Source: Pseudomonadota bacterium
GTDB lineage: Bacteria > Pseudomonadota > Gammaproteobacteria > Burkholderiales > Burkholderiaceae_C
NCBI GenBank assembly: GCA_021846965.1
Contig: JAJZWA010000010.1
Location: forward strand, 1 to 64,000
Direction: 5' to 3'
Length of the DNA stretch: 64,000 nt
Shown: positions 1 through 8,726 of the stretch, one piece after another
Layout of the letters: every line of letters starts with the position of its first letter
How positions within the stretch are numbered: the stretch's first letter is position 1
Program-made: the position numbers and the translations under genes
Notes under the pieces: generated by a model
Database searches by the model: none
Seen by the model: only the letters and a program-made list of their open reading frames with translations
What the model was told of the DNA's origin: nothing

Positions 1-2
1 CC

Positions 3-197
3 GCCGAGGAGATGAACGCGCAGGCCCAGCAGCTGCTCGAGAGCGTCAGCCGCTTCAAGCTGGCGAGCGAGCAGGCCGGGGGCTTCGTGCCACCCCAGTC
101 GAGCCCGGCGCAGGCGCGCGCGCAGCGCCCGGCACCGCGCCAGGCCGCGGCTTTCGCGACGCCGGCCGGGGCGGACGAGGCCTTCGTCAGGTTCTAG
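3..197 (+). CDS. Methyl-accepting chemotaxis protein, C-terminal end (5' truncated by window)
   Basis: Only the last 64 codons lie in the window; the frame is open from base 3. The visible start, AEEMNAQAQQLLESVSRFKL, is the usual end of the MCP cytoplasmic helical bundle, where the second methylation helix runs into a disordered tail. The tail is Pro/Ala/Gln-rich and ends DEAFVRF. Some receptors carry a CheR/CheB-tethering pentapeptide here (xWxxF type); this one has only a vaguely similar aromatic end. The stop codon overlaps the convergent LysR gene by 11 bases. The family call is good; the ligand and membrane topology are outside the window. Confidence 0.75.
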   Translation, partial: AEEMNAQAQQLLESVSRFKLASEQAGGFVPPQSSPAQARAQRPAPRQAAAFATPAGADEAFVRF

Positions 198-1155
198 GGC
201 CTGCAGCCCTGCGGCGGCCCCCGCGCGCGGCCGCGCGCGAGCCGGCCGCGTCGCCATCCCGCGGCTTCGGAAGGTCCTCGCGCAGGTGTTCGCGCAAGGC
301 CTGGCGCAGCAGGTCCATGGCCGGCGCCTGCGCGCGCCGCGCCAGGGTGACGAGGCCGAAGCTGGCGCTGGCCTGCAGCGGAGGATCCAGCGCCAGCTCC
401 CGCAGTCCCGGCGCCACTGCGCGCACGGCCAGCAGGATGGCATCGCTGTGGGTCGCCACCTCGACCAGGCTGAGCAGGTCGTCGCCGCGCAGGCTCACCC
501 AGGTATCGGGATGGGCCTCGGGCCCGTAGCGCTGCACCAGGGTGCGCGCGATCTCGTCGCTCAGCGGCGAGCAGGCCAGCGGATACTCGCGCAACTGCTC
601 GAAGCGCAGCTTGCGCTGGCGCGCCAGCGCGTGCCCGGGGCGGCACAGGAAGGCCCCACGCATGCTCAGGGGCATCTCGATGTGCAGGTCGCTGGATGGC
701 GGCACGGACAGCAGGTCAACCACCAGCGCGTCCAGGCTCCTGGCGCGCAGGCGCTGCAGCAGCAGGGCAGCGCCGCCGCGGGCGAGTTCCAGGTGCATGG
801 CACGGTCGCGCGCGGCGAAGGAGGCCAGCAGGGGGCGGGTCAGGAAGGCTGCCGGCCCCGAGCCCAGACCCACGGCCAGGCGCCCGGCGCGCCCGACGCG
901 CAGGGCGGGGCCGAGCTCCTGGATGTCGCGGGCGTCGTCGAGCAGGCGGCGCGAGCGCTCGAGCACGTCGCGACCCAGGGGCGTGAGTTCGATGCGATGG
1001 CCGATGCGATCGAACAGCGCGAAGCCCAACTCGTCTTCCAGGGCGCGGATGCTGCGGCTCAGCGCTGGCTGGGTGATGAACAGGCCGCGCGCGGCCCGGC
1101 TGAACGAGCCGGAGTCGGCCAGGCCCACGAAGTGGCGGAGCTGGGTCAGCTGCAT
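187..1155 (-). CDS. LysR-family transcriptional regulator
   Basis: A 322-aa protein if translation starts at MQLTQLRHFVGLADSGSFSRAA, which is the canonical LysR N-terminus; the ORF track extends upstream only because of the GC-rich frame. The winged helix-turn-helix spans residues 1-65 (ITQPALSRSIRALEDELG, then LFDR). The rest is the two-lobed effector-binding domain, and the end is Arg/Ala-rich. It is divergent from the M20 amidohydrolase with 113 bp between start codons, the classic arrangement in which the LysR protein controls its neighbour. An inverted repeat lies in that gap. The effector is unknown; an amino-acid conjugate is a guess from the neighbours. Confidence 0.9.
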   Translation of the reverse strand: MQLTQLRHFVGLADSGSFSRAARGLFITQPALSRSIRALEDELGFALFDRIGHRIELTPLGRDVLERSRRLLDDARDIQELGPALRVGRAGRLAVGLGSGPAAFLTRPLLASFAARDRAMHLELARGGAALLLQRLRARSLDALVVDLLSVPPSSDLHIEMPLSMRGAFLCRPGHALARQRKLRFEQLREYPLACSPLSDEIARTLVQRYGPEAHPDTWVSLRGDDLLSLVEVATHSDAILLAVRAVAPGLRELALDPPLQASASFGLVTLARRAQAPAMDLLRQALREHLREDLPKPRDGDAAGSRAAARGGRRRAAGPRT

Positions 1156-1174
1156 GGCGTATATCCAAGCCTGG

Positions 1175-1204
1175 AATGCATGGAATCGCTGCCAATTATG
1201 CATT
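1175..1204. promoter_or_regulatory. Inverted repeat, candidate LysR operator
   Basis: AATGCAT (1175-1181) and ATGCATT (1198-1204) are exact inverted copies separated by 16 bases, in the gap between the divergent LysR and M20 genes. This stretch is clearly AT-richer than its surroundings. LysR proteins usually bind T-N11-A type dyads here, so this is a reasonable operator or promoter candidate. Spacing and footprint are unproven. Confidence 0.4.
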
Positions 1205-1268
1205 GGACACAAGGTTTGCCCCCGCCTAGATTGGGTGGCGTGTTCCCTTGCAGAGCCTTTGCGCGCCC

Positions 1269-2492
1269 ATGTCGCCTCCCGTCCATGCCTTGCTGCGTTC
1301 CCCCGAGGAGCTGGCCGAGTTCGTCGCGCTGCGGCGTGATTTGCATCGCCACCCTGAATTGGCCTTCGGCGAGCACCGCACGGCGGCGAGGGTGGCGCAA
1401 TGCCTGCGCGAGTGGGGCTACGAGGTCGAAGAGGGCGTGGGCGGCACCGGAGTGGTCGGCCGGCTGCGCCTGGGCGAAGGAACGCGGCGCCTGGGCCTGC
1501 GCGCCGACATGGATGCGCTGCCGATCCAGGAGGCCACCGGCAAGCCCTATGCGAGCTGCCACGAGCACGTGATGCACGCTTGCGGGCACGACGGCCATAC
1601 CGCGATGTTGCTGGCCGCCGCACGCGACATCGTCCGGCGCGGGCGCATCGACGGCACGCTGCACCTGATCTTCCAGCCCGCCGAGGAGGGCGGCGCCGGG
1701 GCGCGGCGCATGATGGACGAGGGGCTGTTCCAGCGCTACCCCTGCGATGCCATCTTCGGCATGCACAACATGCCCGGCATCCGCAGCGGCCGGCTGGTGC
1801 TGCGCGAGGGCGCGGCGATGGCCTCCAGCGACTACGCCAGGGTGACCCTGAGCGGCGTCGGCGGCCATGGCGCGCTGCCGCAGCATGCGCGCGACCCGGT
1901 GGTGGCCGCCGCCAGCATCGTCATGGCGCTGCAGACCATCGTCGCGCGCAACGTGGACCCGCAGGCCATGGCCGTGGTCACGGTCGGGGCCTTGCACGCC
2001 GGGCGCGCCAACAACGTGATCGCCGAGCAGGCGGTGATGGAGATCAGCCTGCGCAGCCTGGACCCGCAGGTGCGCCAGCTGCTGCGCCGCCGCCTGCACG
2101 AGCTGGTGCAGGCGCAGGCTCGCAGCTTCGAGGTGCAGGCGCAGGTCGATTGGCGCGACGGCTACGCGGTGCTGGTCAACGATGCCGCGCAGACCGAGTT
2201 CGCGCGCCGGGTCGCCCTCGAGCTGCTGGGTGCGTCGGGCGTGGAGCCGCAGGGCCCGGCGCTCAGCGGCAGCGAGGACTTCGCCTTCATGCTGGAACAG
2301 GTGCCGGGCAGCTATGTGCTGATCGGCAATGGCGAGGGCGGCATCGACGCCCCCGCCTGCATGGTGCACAACCCCCGCTACGACTTCAACGACGACATCC
2401 TGCCGGTCGGCGCCGCCTACTGGACCCTGCTGGCCGAACGCTATCTGGCGCCGCCGGGCTCGACGGCACCGGCCGGCGCCGGCGCGTGCTGA
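1269..2492 (+). CDS. M20 family amidohydrolase (hippurate hydrolase / aminoacylase-like)
   Basis: A 407-aa zinc metallopeptidase-fold amidohydrolase. ATG at 1269 is preferred; the track starts at an upstream TTG. Visible M20D marks are LRRDLHRHPELAFGE near the N-terminus, LRADMDALPIQE, the metal-binding HACGHDGH, FQPAEEGGAGA, and SGSEDFAFMLEQVPGS near the C-terminus. A dimerisation domain follows VTLSGVGGHGA. Family members cleave N-acyl amino acids, hippurate or indole-acetyl-amino acids; the substrate cannot be read from sequence. No signal peptide is seen, so it should be cytoplasmic. It sits 102 bp upstream of a periplasmic binding protein gene, suggesting uptake and hydrolysis of an amino-acid-like compound under the LysR regulator. 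Confidence 0.9.
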   Translation: MSPPVHALLRSPEELAEFVALRRDLHRHPELAFGEHRTAARVAQCLREWGYEVEEGVGGTGVVGRLRLGEGTRRLGLRADMDALPIQEATGKPYASCHEHVMHACGHDGHTAMLLAAARDIVRRGRIDGTLHLIFQPAEEGGAGARRMMDEGLFQRYPCDAIFGMHNMPGIRSGRLVLREGAAMASSDYARVTLSGVGGHGALPQHARDPVVAAASIVMALQTIVARNVDPQAMAVVTVGALHAGRANNVIAEQAVMEISLRSLDPQVRQLLRRRLHELVQAQARSFEVQAQVDWRDGYAVLVNDAAQTEFARRVALELLGASGVEPQGPALSGSEDFAFMLEQVPGSYVLIGNGEGGIDAPACMVHNPRYDFNDDILPVGAAYWTLLAERYLAPPGSTAPAGAGAC

Positions 2493-2594
2493 GCCCGCAT
2501 GGCGAGCCCGCATGGCGAGCCCGGACCGCGCCCCTTCATCGCGCCCCTTCATCGCGACCCATCCCCTCGACCCTACAACACAAGGAGACATGTC

Positions 2595-3887
2595 ATGAGC
2601 CACCCCATCGACCGGCAGCCGGCGCACCGCCCGCGCGCGGGCCTGTGCCGCGGCCTCGGCGCGGCTGCGGTGCTGGCCGCCTCGCTCGGCCTCGGCGCGC
2701 CGGGCCAGGCCGCGCCGGCGCCGGTGCCGGCGCCCTCGAGCATCCGCATCGGCACCCTGTACGCCAGCACCGGCCCCTTCGCGGTGCCCTCGCTGGCCCA
2801 GTACGCGGGGCTGCGCTTCTGGGCCGACAGCGTCAACCACTCCGGCGGCGTGTACGTGCAGGCCTTCCACAAGAAGATTCCGGTGCGCATCGTCGCTTAC
2901 GACGACCTGAGCTCCACATCCACGGCCACCGCGCTGTACAACCGCCTGATCACCCAGGACAAGGTGGACCTGCTGGCCGCCGACTTCGGCTCCGTGCTGA
3001 CCTCGGTGGCCGTGCCGCTGGCGGCCGAGCACAAGATGCTGCTGCTGGACCAGAGCGGATCCAGCGAGAAGTTCTTCACCAGCGCGACGCCCTACCTGGC
3101 CGATGTGAGCATCCCCACCACGGCCCCCGAGGGTGTGCTGCTGACCCGCTTCCTGCTCGATCACAAGGTGCGCCGCGTGGCGGTGATGTACGACGCCAAC
3201 GACTTCGACGCGCCGCTGGCGCGCAGCATTCAGGAGTCGCTGGGCAAGGCCGGGGTGCAGCCGGTGTACTACCACGCGGTGCCGACCACGGAATCGAACT
3301 ACAACGTGCTGCTGCACACCATCGCGGCGACCCATCCGCAGGCAGTGCTGGAACTCGGCTACCCGCCCAACGACATCGCCTTCCTGCGCACCCTGGCGCA
3401 GAGCGGCCTGCATTTCGATCTGACCCTGACCGTGTTTCCGGGCCAGATGCTCGGCCTCATCGAACACAACGTCGGTGCCAAGGCGCTGGCCTACACCTAC
3501 ACCTACCCGACGCCGCCGCTGGTGCGCTACGGCAAGGTCAGCTACGGCATGGACACCGCCGGCTTCGCCAAGGCCTTCGAGCAGTCCACGCACAAGGCGC
3601 CGACCTACCTCGATTGCGTGGGCTACAACACGGGCCTGATGGTCGAGGGCGTGCTGGGAACGGCCGAGCATTTCAGCCAGGCCGACTTCCACCAGGCCCT
3701 CACGCGCATGTCGGGCAAGACCCGCACCCTGCTCGGAGCCTTCGCGCTGAGCCCCGAGGGCGCGCAGACCGGCCAGTACTTCCCCATCGGGCAGATCGTG
3801 CCGGAGGGCAAGGAGCTCAAGGTCCAGCTGGTCTATCCCCCGGAAGTGGCGACGGCGCCGGCCGTGATTCCGGCCCTCGCGCACTGA
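2595..3887 (+). CDS. ABC transporter substrate-binding protein (branched-chain amino acid type)
   Basis: A 430-aa periplasmic binding protein of the LivJ/amide-binding (Peripla_BP_6) type. ATG 2595 follows an AAGGAGACA ribosome site. Residues 1-40 are an Arg-rich n-region, an Ala/Leu hydrophobic stretch and a cleavage-like PGQAAPAP, so it is exported. The mature start IRIGTLYASTGPFA and DDLSSTSTATALYNRLI are typical of the family. No permease or ATPase gene is adjacent, so it is either an orphan or works with components elsewhere. The 102 bp upstream contain short direct repeats (GAGCCCGCATGGC and TTCATCGCG copies). Its job with the upstream amidohydrolase is inferred from context. Confidence 0.85.
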   Translation: MSHPIDRQPAHRPRAGLCRGLGAAAVLAASLGLGAPGQAAPAPVPAPSSIRIGTLYASTGPFAVPSLAQYAGLRFWADSVNHSGGVYVQAFHKKIPVRIVAYDDLSSTSTATALYNRLITQDKVDLLAADFGSVLTSVAVPLAAEHKMLLLDQSGSSEKFFTSATPYLADVSIPTTAPEGVLLTRFLLDHKVRRVAVMYDANDFDAPLARSIQESLGKAGVQPVYYHAVPTTESNYNVLLHTIAATHPQAVLELGYPPNDIAFLRTLAQSGLHFDLTLTVFPGQMLGLIEHNVGAKALAYTYTYPTPPLVRYGKVSYGMDTAGFAKAFEQSTHKAPTYLDCVGYNTGLMVEGVLGTAEHFSQADFHQALTRMSGKTRTLLGAFALSPEGAQTGQYFPIGQIVPEGKELKVQLVYPPEVATAPAVIPALAH

Positions 3888-3981
3888 GTTCGCGCAGGGG
3901 GTCCGGGCTCGGCCGAATGCCCCGCGCCCCTGCGGGGCGCCCGACGCGCAGCACAATGGCAGGGCCTCGCGGAGGCCCTCG

Positions 3982-6462
3982 ATGCCCTGGCTGGCCTGTG
4001 CAATGCTCGTCGGATGCTGGCTGCACCTGTGCCAGGCCGGGCTGTGGCCGCAGGCCGCCTACGGGGCGATGATCCTGGCGGCTTCGGCCGCGCTGGCGGG
4101 GCTGGCGTGGCTGCGCCTGCAGTTTTCGCCCTCGGGCGCGCGGCTGCGCCGGCTGCGCGCGCTGCTCACGGCCTGCGCCGCCGCCGAGCTGGTGTTCGGC
4201 CTCGCCGGCTGGCGCGCCGTGCCCCGGCTGCGCGACCGGCTGGCGCCCGAGCTGTGGGGCGCCAGCCTGCGCGTCGACGGCGTGGTGCGGGGCCTGCCGG
4301 TGCTGGAAGCCGGCATGGCGCGCTTCGAGTTCTCGCCTGCCCCGGCGCTGCAGGGTCTGCCCTCGCGCCTGCTGGTGTCCTGGAGCGCCGGTGGGGGCCG
4401 CGCGCCGCCGCGCCTGCGGGCCGGGCAGGGCTGGAGTCTGCCGCTGCGCCTGCGCCCCGCGCTGGGCCTGGCCAACCCCGGCGGTGCCGATGCCGAACTG
4501 CGCTGGCTGCGCCAGGGTGTGGGCGGCCTGGCCAGCGTGCGCCACGGGCGCGACGCGCCCCTCATCGAGCGCCGCCCGGCGCTCGACCATGCCGGGGCCT
4601 GGCAGCGCCTGCAGGCACTGCGCGCGAGCCTGCGGGCGCGGCTCCATGCCGCGATGGGCAGCCATCCGCGCGCCGGCACCCTGGCCGCGCTCGCGCTGGG
4701 CGACCAGGCTGCAGTGGGGGAACGTGAATGGCAGATCTATCGCGCCACCGGGGTCGCGCACCTGATGGCCATCTCGGGCTTGCATGTGAGCATGCTGGCA
4801 TGGCTCGCGGGCGCACTCCTCGGCGCGCTCTGGCGGCGCCTGCGCTGGCGCGGCGTGCCACTGCCGCTGCGCCTGCCCGCTCCCTGGCCGGTGGGCGCGG
4901 CGCGGGCGCTGGCGGCGCTCGCCTACGCGGCGCTGTCCGGGCTGGGCGTGCCCGCGCAGCGCGCACTGATCATGCTGGCGGTGGCGCTGGTGCTGCGGCT
5001 CTGGGCCAGGCGCCTGGCCTGGGCGCAGGTGCTGGCCGTGACGCTGTGCGCGGTCTTGCTGTGGGATCCCTGGGCCGTCGCCCAAGCCGGCACCTGGCTG
5101 TCCTTCGGCGCCGTGGCCGCGCTGCTGCTGGCCGAGCCGCGCGGCGGGCGCGGCGAGCGCCCAGGCGCGGGCTCCCTCTGGCGCGCGGCCTGCTCGCGCC
5201 TGCGCTCCGCGGCGCGCGCCCAGTGGGCCGTCAGCGTGGCGCTGGCGCCGCTGACCCTGGTGTTCTTCCAGCAGGTGTCGCTGATCGCGCCGCTGGCCAA
5301 CGCGCTGGGCATCCCGGTCGTCACGCTGGGGGTGCTTCCGCTGGCCGCCGCCGGCTTCGTGCTGCCAGCGCCGCTCGATGGGCTGGCCTGGCATCTGGCC
5401 GCCACCCTGCAGGATGCGCTGCTGCGGCTCCTCGGGCGCATGGCGTCCTGGCCGCTGGCCCAGTGGCAGGCGGCGGCTCCCGGAGGTCCCGTGCTGCTGC
5501 TCGCCCTGCCGGGCGCGCTCGCGCTGCTGCTGCCATGGCCCTGGCGCCTGCGACTGGCCGGAGTCGCCGTGCTGGCGCTGCTGGGGCTGGCGCCGGCCGC
5601 GCGGCCGCGCCCGGGGCACCTGGAAGCCTGCATGGCCGACGTCGGGCAGGGCAGCGCCATCGTGCTGCGCACGCGGCGCCACACCCTCGTATTCGACACC
5701 GGCCCGCCGCTGGGTCGGGGCGCCGAGGCCGGTTCGCGCGTGCTGCTGCCGCTGCTGCGCCAGCTGGGCGAGCGCCGGCTGGACCTCGTGGTGTTGAGCC
5801 ATGCCGATGCCGACCACATCGCGGGCGCGGGCGCTCTGGCCCGCGCCTATCCCGGCACCGCGGCCATCGGCTCGGTCGCGCCGCGGCGCCTGCGGGACCT
5901 GGGCTTCGCCAGCGCCAGGCCTTGCGTGGCCGGGCAGGCCTGGACCTGGGACGGCGTGCGCTTCGAGTTCCTGCACCCCAGGCCCGGAAGCCGGCTGCGC
6001 GAGGACAACGCCGGCTCGTGCGTGCTGCGTGTCGCCTCGGCCCACGGCTCCGTGCTGCTGACGGGCGATCTGGAGCGAAGTCAGGAGCTCGCGCTGCTGC
6101 GTACCCCGGCCGCGCGCGAGCTGCATGCCGACCTGCTCGTGGCCGGCCACCACGGCAGCCGCGGCTCCAGCAGTGAGGAGTTCCTGCGCGCCGTTGCGCC
6201 GGGTGCGGTCGCCGTGCAGGCGGGCCTGCTCAACCGCTACGGCCACCCGCATCCCGAGTTCCTGGCCCGCCTGCGTGAGCATGGTCTGTGTCCCGGACGC
6301 ACCGACCTGGACGGCGCGCTGGCCTGGAGCGACCGGGAACCCCGGCGCCTGCTCGGCTGGCGAGTCGCGCGGAGGCGGTTCTGGCAGATGCCCACGGCAA
6401 TCGACGACCAAGACCCCATGTCGTCCTGCCGCTGGACTCGATCGCTCAAGCCCCGGCCGTGA
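3982..6462 (+). CDS. comEC: ComEC/Rec2 DNA-uptake channel protein
   Basis: An 826-aa inner-membrane protein matching the full ComEC layout. There are N-terminal hydrophobic helices with a DUF4131-like region (1-190) and a competence domain (about 230-510) beginning HLMAISGLHVSMLAWLAG with many membrane helices. A C-terminal metallo-beta-lactamase domain carries SHADADHIAG (from about 605), LLTGDLE and AGHHGSRGSS. In competent bacteria it forms the channel that takes single-stranded DNA into the cytoplasm. No other competence genes are adjacent. It ends 14 bp from the convergent reductase gene. Length and motifs look complete. Confidence 0.93.
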   Translation: MPWLACAMLVGCWLHLCQAGLWPQAAYGAMILAASAALAGLAWLRLQFSPSGARLRRLRALLTACAAAELVFGLAGWRAVPRLRDRLAPELWGASLRVDGVVRGLPVLEAGMARFEFSPAPALQGLPSRLLVSWSAGGGRAPPRLRAGQGWSLPLRLRPALGLANPGGADAELRWLRQGVGGLASVRHGRDAPLIERRPALDHAGAWQRLQALRASLRARLHAAMGSHPRAGTLAALALGDQAAVGEREWQIYRATGVAHLMAISGLHVSMLAWLAGALLGALWRRLRWRGVPLPLRLPAPWPVGAARALAALAYAALSGLGVPAQRALIMLAVALVLRLWARRLAWAQVLAVTLCAVLLWDPWAVAQAGTWLSFGAVAALLLAEPRGGRGERPGAGSLWRAACSRLRSAARAQWAVSVALAPLTLVFFQQVSLIAPLANALGIPVVTLGVLPLAAAGFVLPAPLDGLAWHLAATLQDALLRLLGRMASWPLAQWQAAAPGGPVLLLALPGALALLLPWPWRLRLAGVAVLALLGLAPAARPRPGHLEACMADVGQGSAIVLRTRRHTLVFDTGPPLGRGAEAGSRVLLPLLRQLGERRLDLVVLSHADADHIAGAGALARAYPGTAAIGSVAPRRLRDLGFASARPCVAGQAWTWDGVRFEFLHPRPGSRLREDNAGSCVLRVASAHGSVLLTGDLERSQELALLRTPAARELHADLLVAGHHGSRGSSSEEFLRAVAPGAVAVQAGLLNRYGHPHPEFLARLREHGLCPGRTDLDGALAWSDREPRRLLGWRVARRRFWQMPTAIDDQDPMSSCRWTRSLKPRP

Positions 6463-6476
6463 GTCGCCATGCCTCC

Positions 6477-7580
6477 TCAGTCGAACACCGGGGTTTCGAC
6501 GCCCAGCACCTTGTGCAGCTTGGGGCTGGTGGTGGTGTACTGCAGGTGCACCTTTTTCTCGGGGAACACGTAGTGTGCGGCGCCGAAGGCGGCCAGCGCG
6601 GCTTCGTGGAATCCCGAGAGGATGAGCTTTTTCTTGCCGGGGTAGGTGTTGATGTCGCCCACGGCGAAGATGCCCGGCACGCTGGTCTCGAACTTCTCGG
6701 TGTCGACCACGATCTGCTTGCGCTCCAGGGCCAGGCCCCAGTCGGCGATGGGCCCCAGCTTGGGGCTCAGGCCGAAGAACACCAGCAGCATGTCCAGGGG
6801 CAGGCGGCGGGTGATGCCGTCGTTGCCGGTGACCTTGATCTCGCTGAGGCGCCCGTCGCGCTCGTCGAAGCCGCTGACCTGGCCGACCAGGAACTGCATC
6901 TCGTGCTGCTCGCACAGCGCGTGCATGCGCGCCACCGAACTGGGGGCGGCGCGGAAGCCGTCGCGCCGGTGCAGCAGCACCACGCTCTCGGCGCGCTGGG
7001 CCGGCTCGGTGGTGGCGAAGTGCAGCGCCCAGTCCAGCGCGGAGTCGCCGCCGCCGACCACCACCAGGTTCCGGCCGGCGAAGGGCGCCGGATCCTTCAC
7101 GCGGTAGAACAGCTGCGAGCCCTCGAAGCGATCGATGCCCTCGACCTTGAGCAGGCGCGGCTGGAAGGATCCCACGCCGGCGGCGATGAACACGGTGCGG
7201 GTGATGAAGCGGGTGCCCTTGCTGGTGGCCACGAAAAAGCGCCCGTCGTCGAGCCGGCGCACTTCGGTGACGTCCTGCCCGAGATGGAAGCTGGGGTGGA
7301 AGGGCTCGATCTGGCGCAGCAGGTTGTCGGTGAGTTCCTTGCCGGTGCACACGGGCACGGCCGGGATGTCGTAGATGGGCTTGTCGGGGTAGAGCTCGAT
7401 GCACTGGCCGCCCAGGTGCGGCAGGCTGTCGATGACGTGGGCCTTGATCTCCAGCAGCCCGAGCTCGAACACCTGGAACAGCCCGACCGGGCCGGCGCCC
7501 ACGATCACGGCATCGGTCTCAATGGGCTGGCCGTGCTGGCCGGCGGCTTCGGGAATCGCGGGGTGCAGATGCAGGTCCAT
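6477..7580 (-). CDS. Ferredoxin/flavodoxin--NADP+ reductase, thioredoxin-reductase-like type
   Basis: A 367-aa flavoprotein. The FAD-binding [18 protein letters not shown] is near the N-terminus, with [19 protein letters not shown] after it. The NADP-binding [14 protein letters not shown] sits mid-protein, and [19 protein letters not shown] is the second FAD-contact motif. There is no CxxC redox pair as in true thioredoxin reductase, and the spacing fits the TrxR-like ferredoxin-NADP reductases (YumC type). The C-terminal extension [16 protein letters not shown] is typical of that family. It would move electrons between NADPH and ferredoxin or flavodoxin in the cytoplasm. It appears monocistronic and is convergent with comEC. 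Confidence 0.9.
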   Translation of the reverse strand: MDLHLHPAIPEAAGQHGQPIETDAVIVGAGPVGLFQVFELGLLEIKAHVIDSLPHLGGQCIELYPDKPIYDIPAVPVCTGKELTDNLLRQIEPFHPSFHLGQDVTEVRRLDDGRFFVATSKGTRFITRTVFIAAGVGSFQPRLLKVEGIDRFEGSQLFYRVKDPAPFAGRNLVVVGGGDSALDWALHFATTEPAQRAESVVLLHRRDGFRAAPSSVARMHALCEQHEMQFLVGQVSGFDERDGRLSEIKVTGNDGITRRLPLDMLLVFFGLSPKLGPIADWGLALERKQIVVDTEKFETSVPGIFAVGDINTYPGKKKLILSGFHEAALAAFGAAHYVFPEKKVHLQYTTTSPKLHKVLGVETPVFD

Positions 7581-7786
7581 GGCTGCTGGGGGATCGTGGC
7601 TGGGGAACGGAGCAAATCCTAGGTCCGGGCCCGGCCGATCCCAACGACAGTGTTTTCATGGGCTTAGATGCTTGCGGGCATAAGGCCTTCGCGCGGGCAG
7701 CCGCCGCGCCCACGCGGCGTCCCGGCGGCCCGGCGGGGCGCCATGCATAATCGGGCGCTTTGCTTCGAATCCGAGCGAGGGCTTCC

Positions 7787-8692
7787 ATGCACGCTTCCCC
7801 CCGGCTGACCGCCGGCACCCTGGCCATGCTCACGCTGCCGCCCTTGCTGTGGGCAGGCAATGCCGTGGTCGGACGCCTGATGGTGGGGCAGATCGCGCCT
7901 CTGGCCCTGAGTTTTTTCCGGTGGTTCTTCGCCCTGCTGGCCTTGGCGCCCTTCGCGGCCGCGGGTTTGTGGCGGGGACGCGCATTGCTGCGCCAGCACT
8001 GGCTGGTGCTGGCGCGCCAGGGTTTCCTGGGCGTGGCCTGCTACAACTCCCTGCAGTACGTGGCGCTGCACAGCACCACGCCGCTGAAGGTGTCGCTGAT
8101 CACTTCGGCCGCGCCGGTGTTCGTCACCCTGCTGGGGGCCGCGCTGTACGGTGAGGCCATCGGCGCGGCGGCCTGGGCGGGCAGCGCGCTGTCGGTGGCC
8201 GGCGTGGCGGTGGTGGTCAGCGGCGGGGATCCTCAGCGCCTGGCCGCGCTGCACCTGGCCCGCGGCGACCTGCTGATGCTGCTGGCGGTGTTCCTGTGGG
8301 CCCTGTATACCTGGGACCTGCGGCGCCACCCGGTGCGCCTGCCCAGGTTGTCCCTGCTGGCGGCCCAGGTGGCCTGGGGCACGCTGTTCATCGCCCCGCT
8401 GGCCGCCTGGGAACGCTGGGGCCTGGGGCATGCCACGCACTGGAGCCTGCACGTGGCCTTTGCCGTGGGCTATGTCGCGCTGTTCGCCTCGGTACTGGCC
8501 TACGCCTGCTGGGGTGCCGCGGTGTCGCGGGTGGGCCCCCAGGTGCCGTCCTACTTCGGGAACCTTGCGCCGGTGTTCGCGGCGGCGCTGGCCTACGGCT
8601 TCCTGGGCGAGCGCATCCACGCCTACCACGTGGTGGGTGCGGTGCTGATTTTCGCGGGTATCCACGTCGCGCTGCGCGGCCGGCCGCGCTGA
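7787..8692 (+). CDS. EamA/DMT family inner-membrane transporter
   Basis: A 301-aa protein with about ten hydrophobic helices in two homologous EamA repeats. The start MHASPRLTAGTLAMLTLPPLLWAGNAVVGRLM and the second half from GDLLMLLAVFLWALYTWDLRR mark the two repeats. ATG 7787 is preferred over the upstream TTG used by the track. Family members export metabolites or amino acids; the substrate is unknown. The end ERIHAYHVVGAVLIFAGIHVA is the characteristic last helix. It is divergent from the reductase gene (206-bp gap) and convergent with the transglycosylase gene. Confidence 0.88.
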   Translation: MHASPRLTAGTLAMLTLPPLLWAGNAVVGRLMVGQIAPLALSFFRWFFALLALAPFAAAGLWRGRALLRQHWLVLARQGFLGVACYNSLQYVALHSTTPLKVSLITSAAPVFVTLLGAALYGEAIGAAAWAGSALSVAGVAVVVSGGDPQRLAALHLARGDLLMLLAVFLWALYTWDLRRHPVRLPRLSLLAAQVAWGTLFIAPLAAWERWGLGHATHWSLHVAFAVGYVALFASVLAYACWGAAVSRVGPQVPSYFGNLAPVFAAALAYGFLGERIHAYHVVGAVLIFAGIHVALRGRPR

Positions 8693-8705
8693 GCGCCGGC
8701 CCGGG

Positions 8706-8721
8706 GGCCGCGCAAGCGGCC
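8706..8721. terminator. Short hairpin between convergent genes
   Basis: GGCCGC, loop GCAA, GCGGCC makes a perfect 6-bp stem between the ends of the EamA and MltB genes. There is no T-run on either side, so termination activity is only a possibility. Confidence 0.3.
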
Positions 8722-8726
8722 GGGGC

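Noticed and set aside
1146-3956. 936-aa minus-strand ORF opposite the M20 and binding-protein genes
   Set aside because: Compositional shadow (His/Gln/Arg-rich) antisense to two well-supported genes.
3817-7404. 1195-aa minus-strand ORF opposite comEC and through the reductase gene
   Set aside because: Antisense and frame-shifted shadow of GC-rich genes; low-complexity Arg/Gln/Pro text with no domain, while both overlapping genes are unmistakable.
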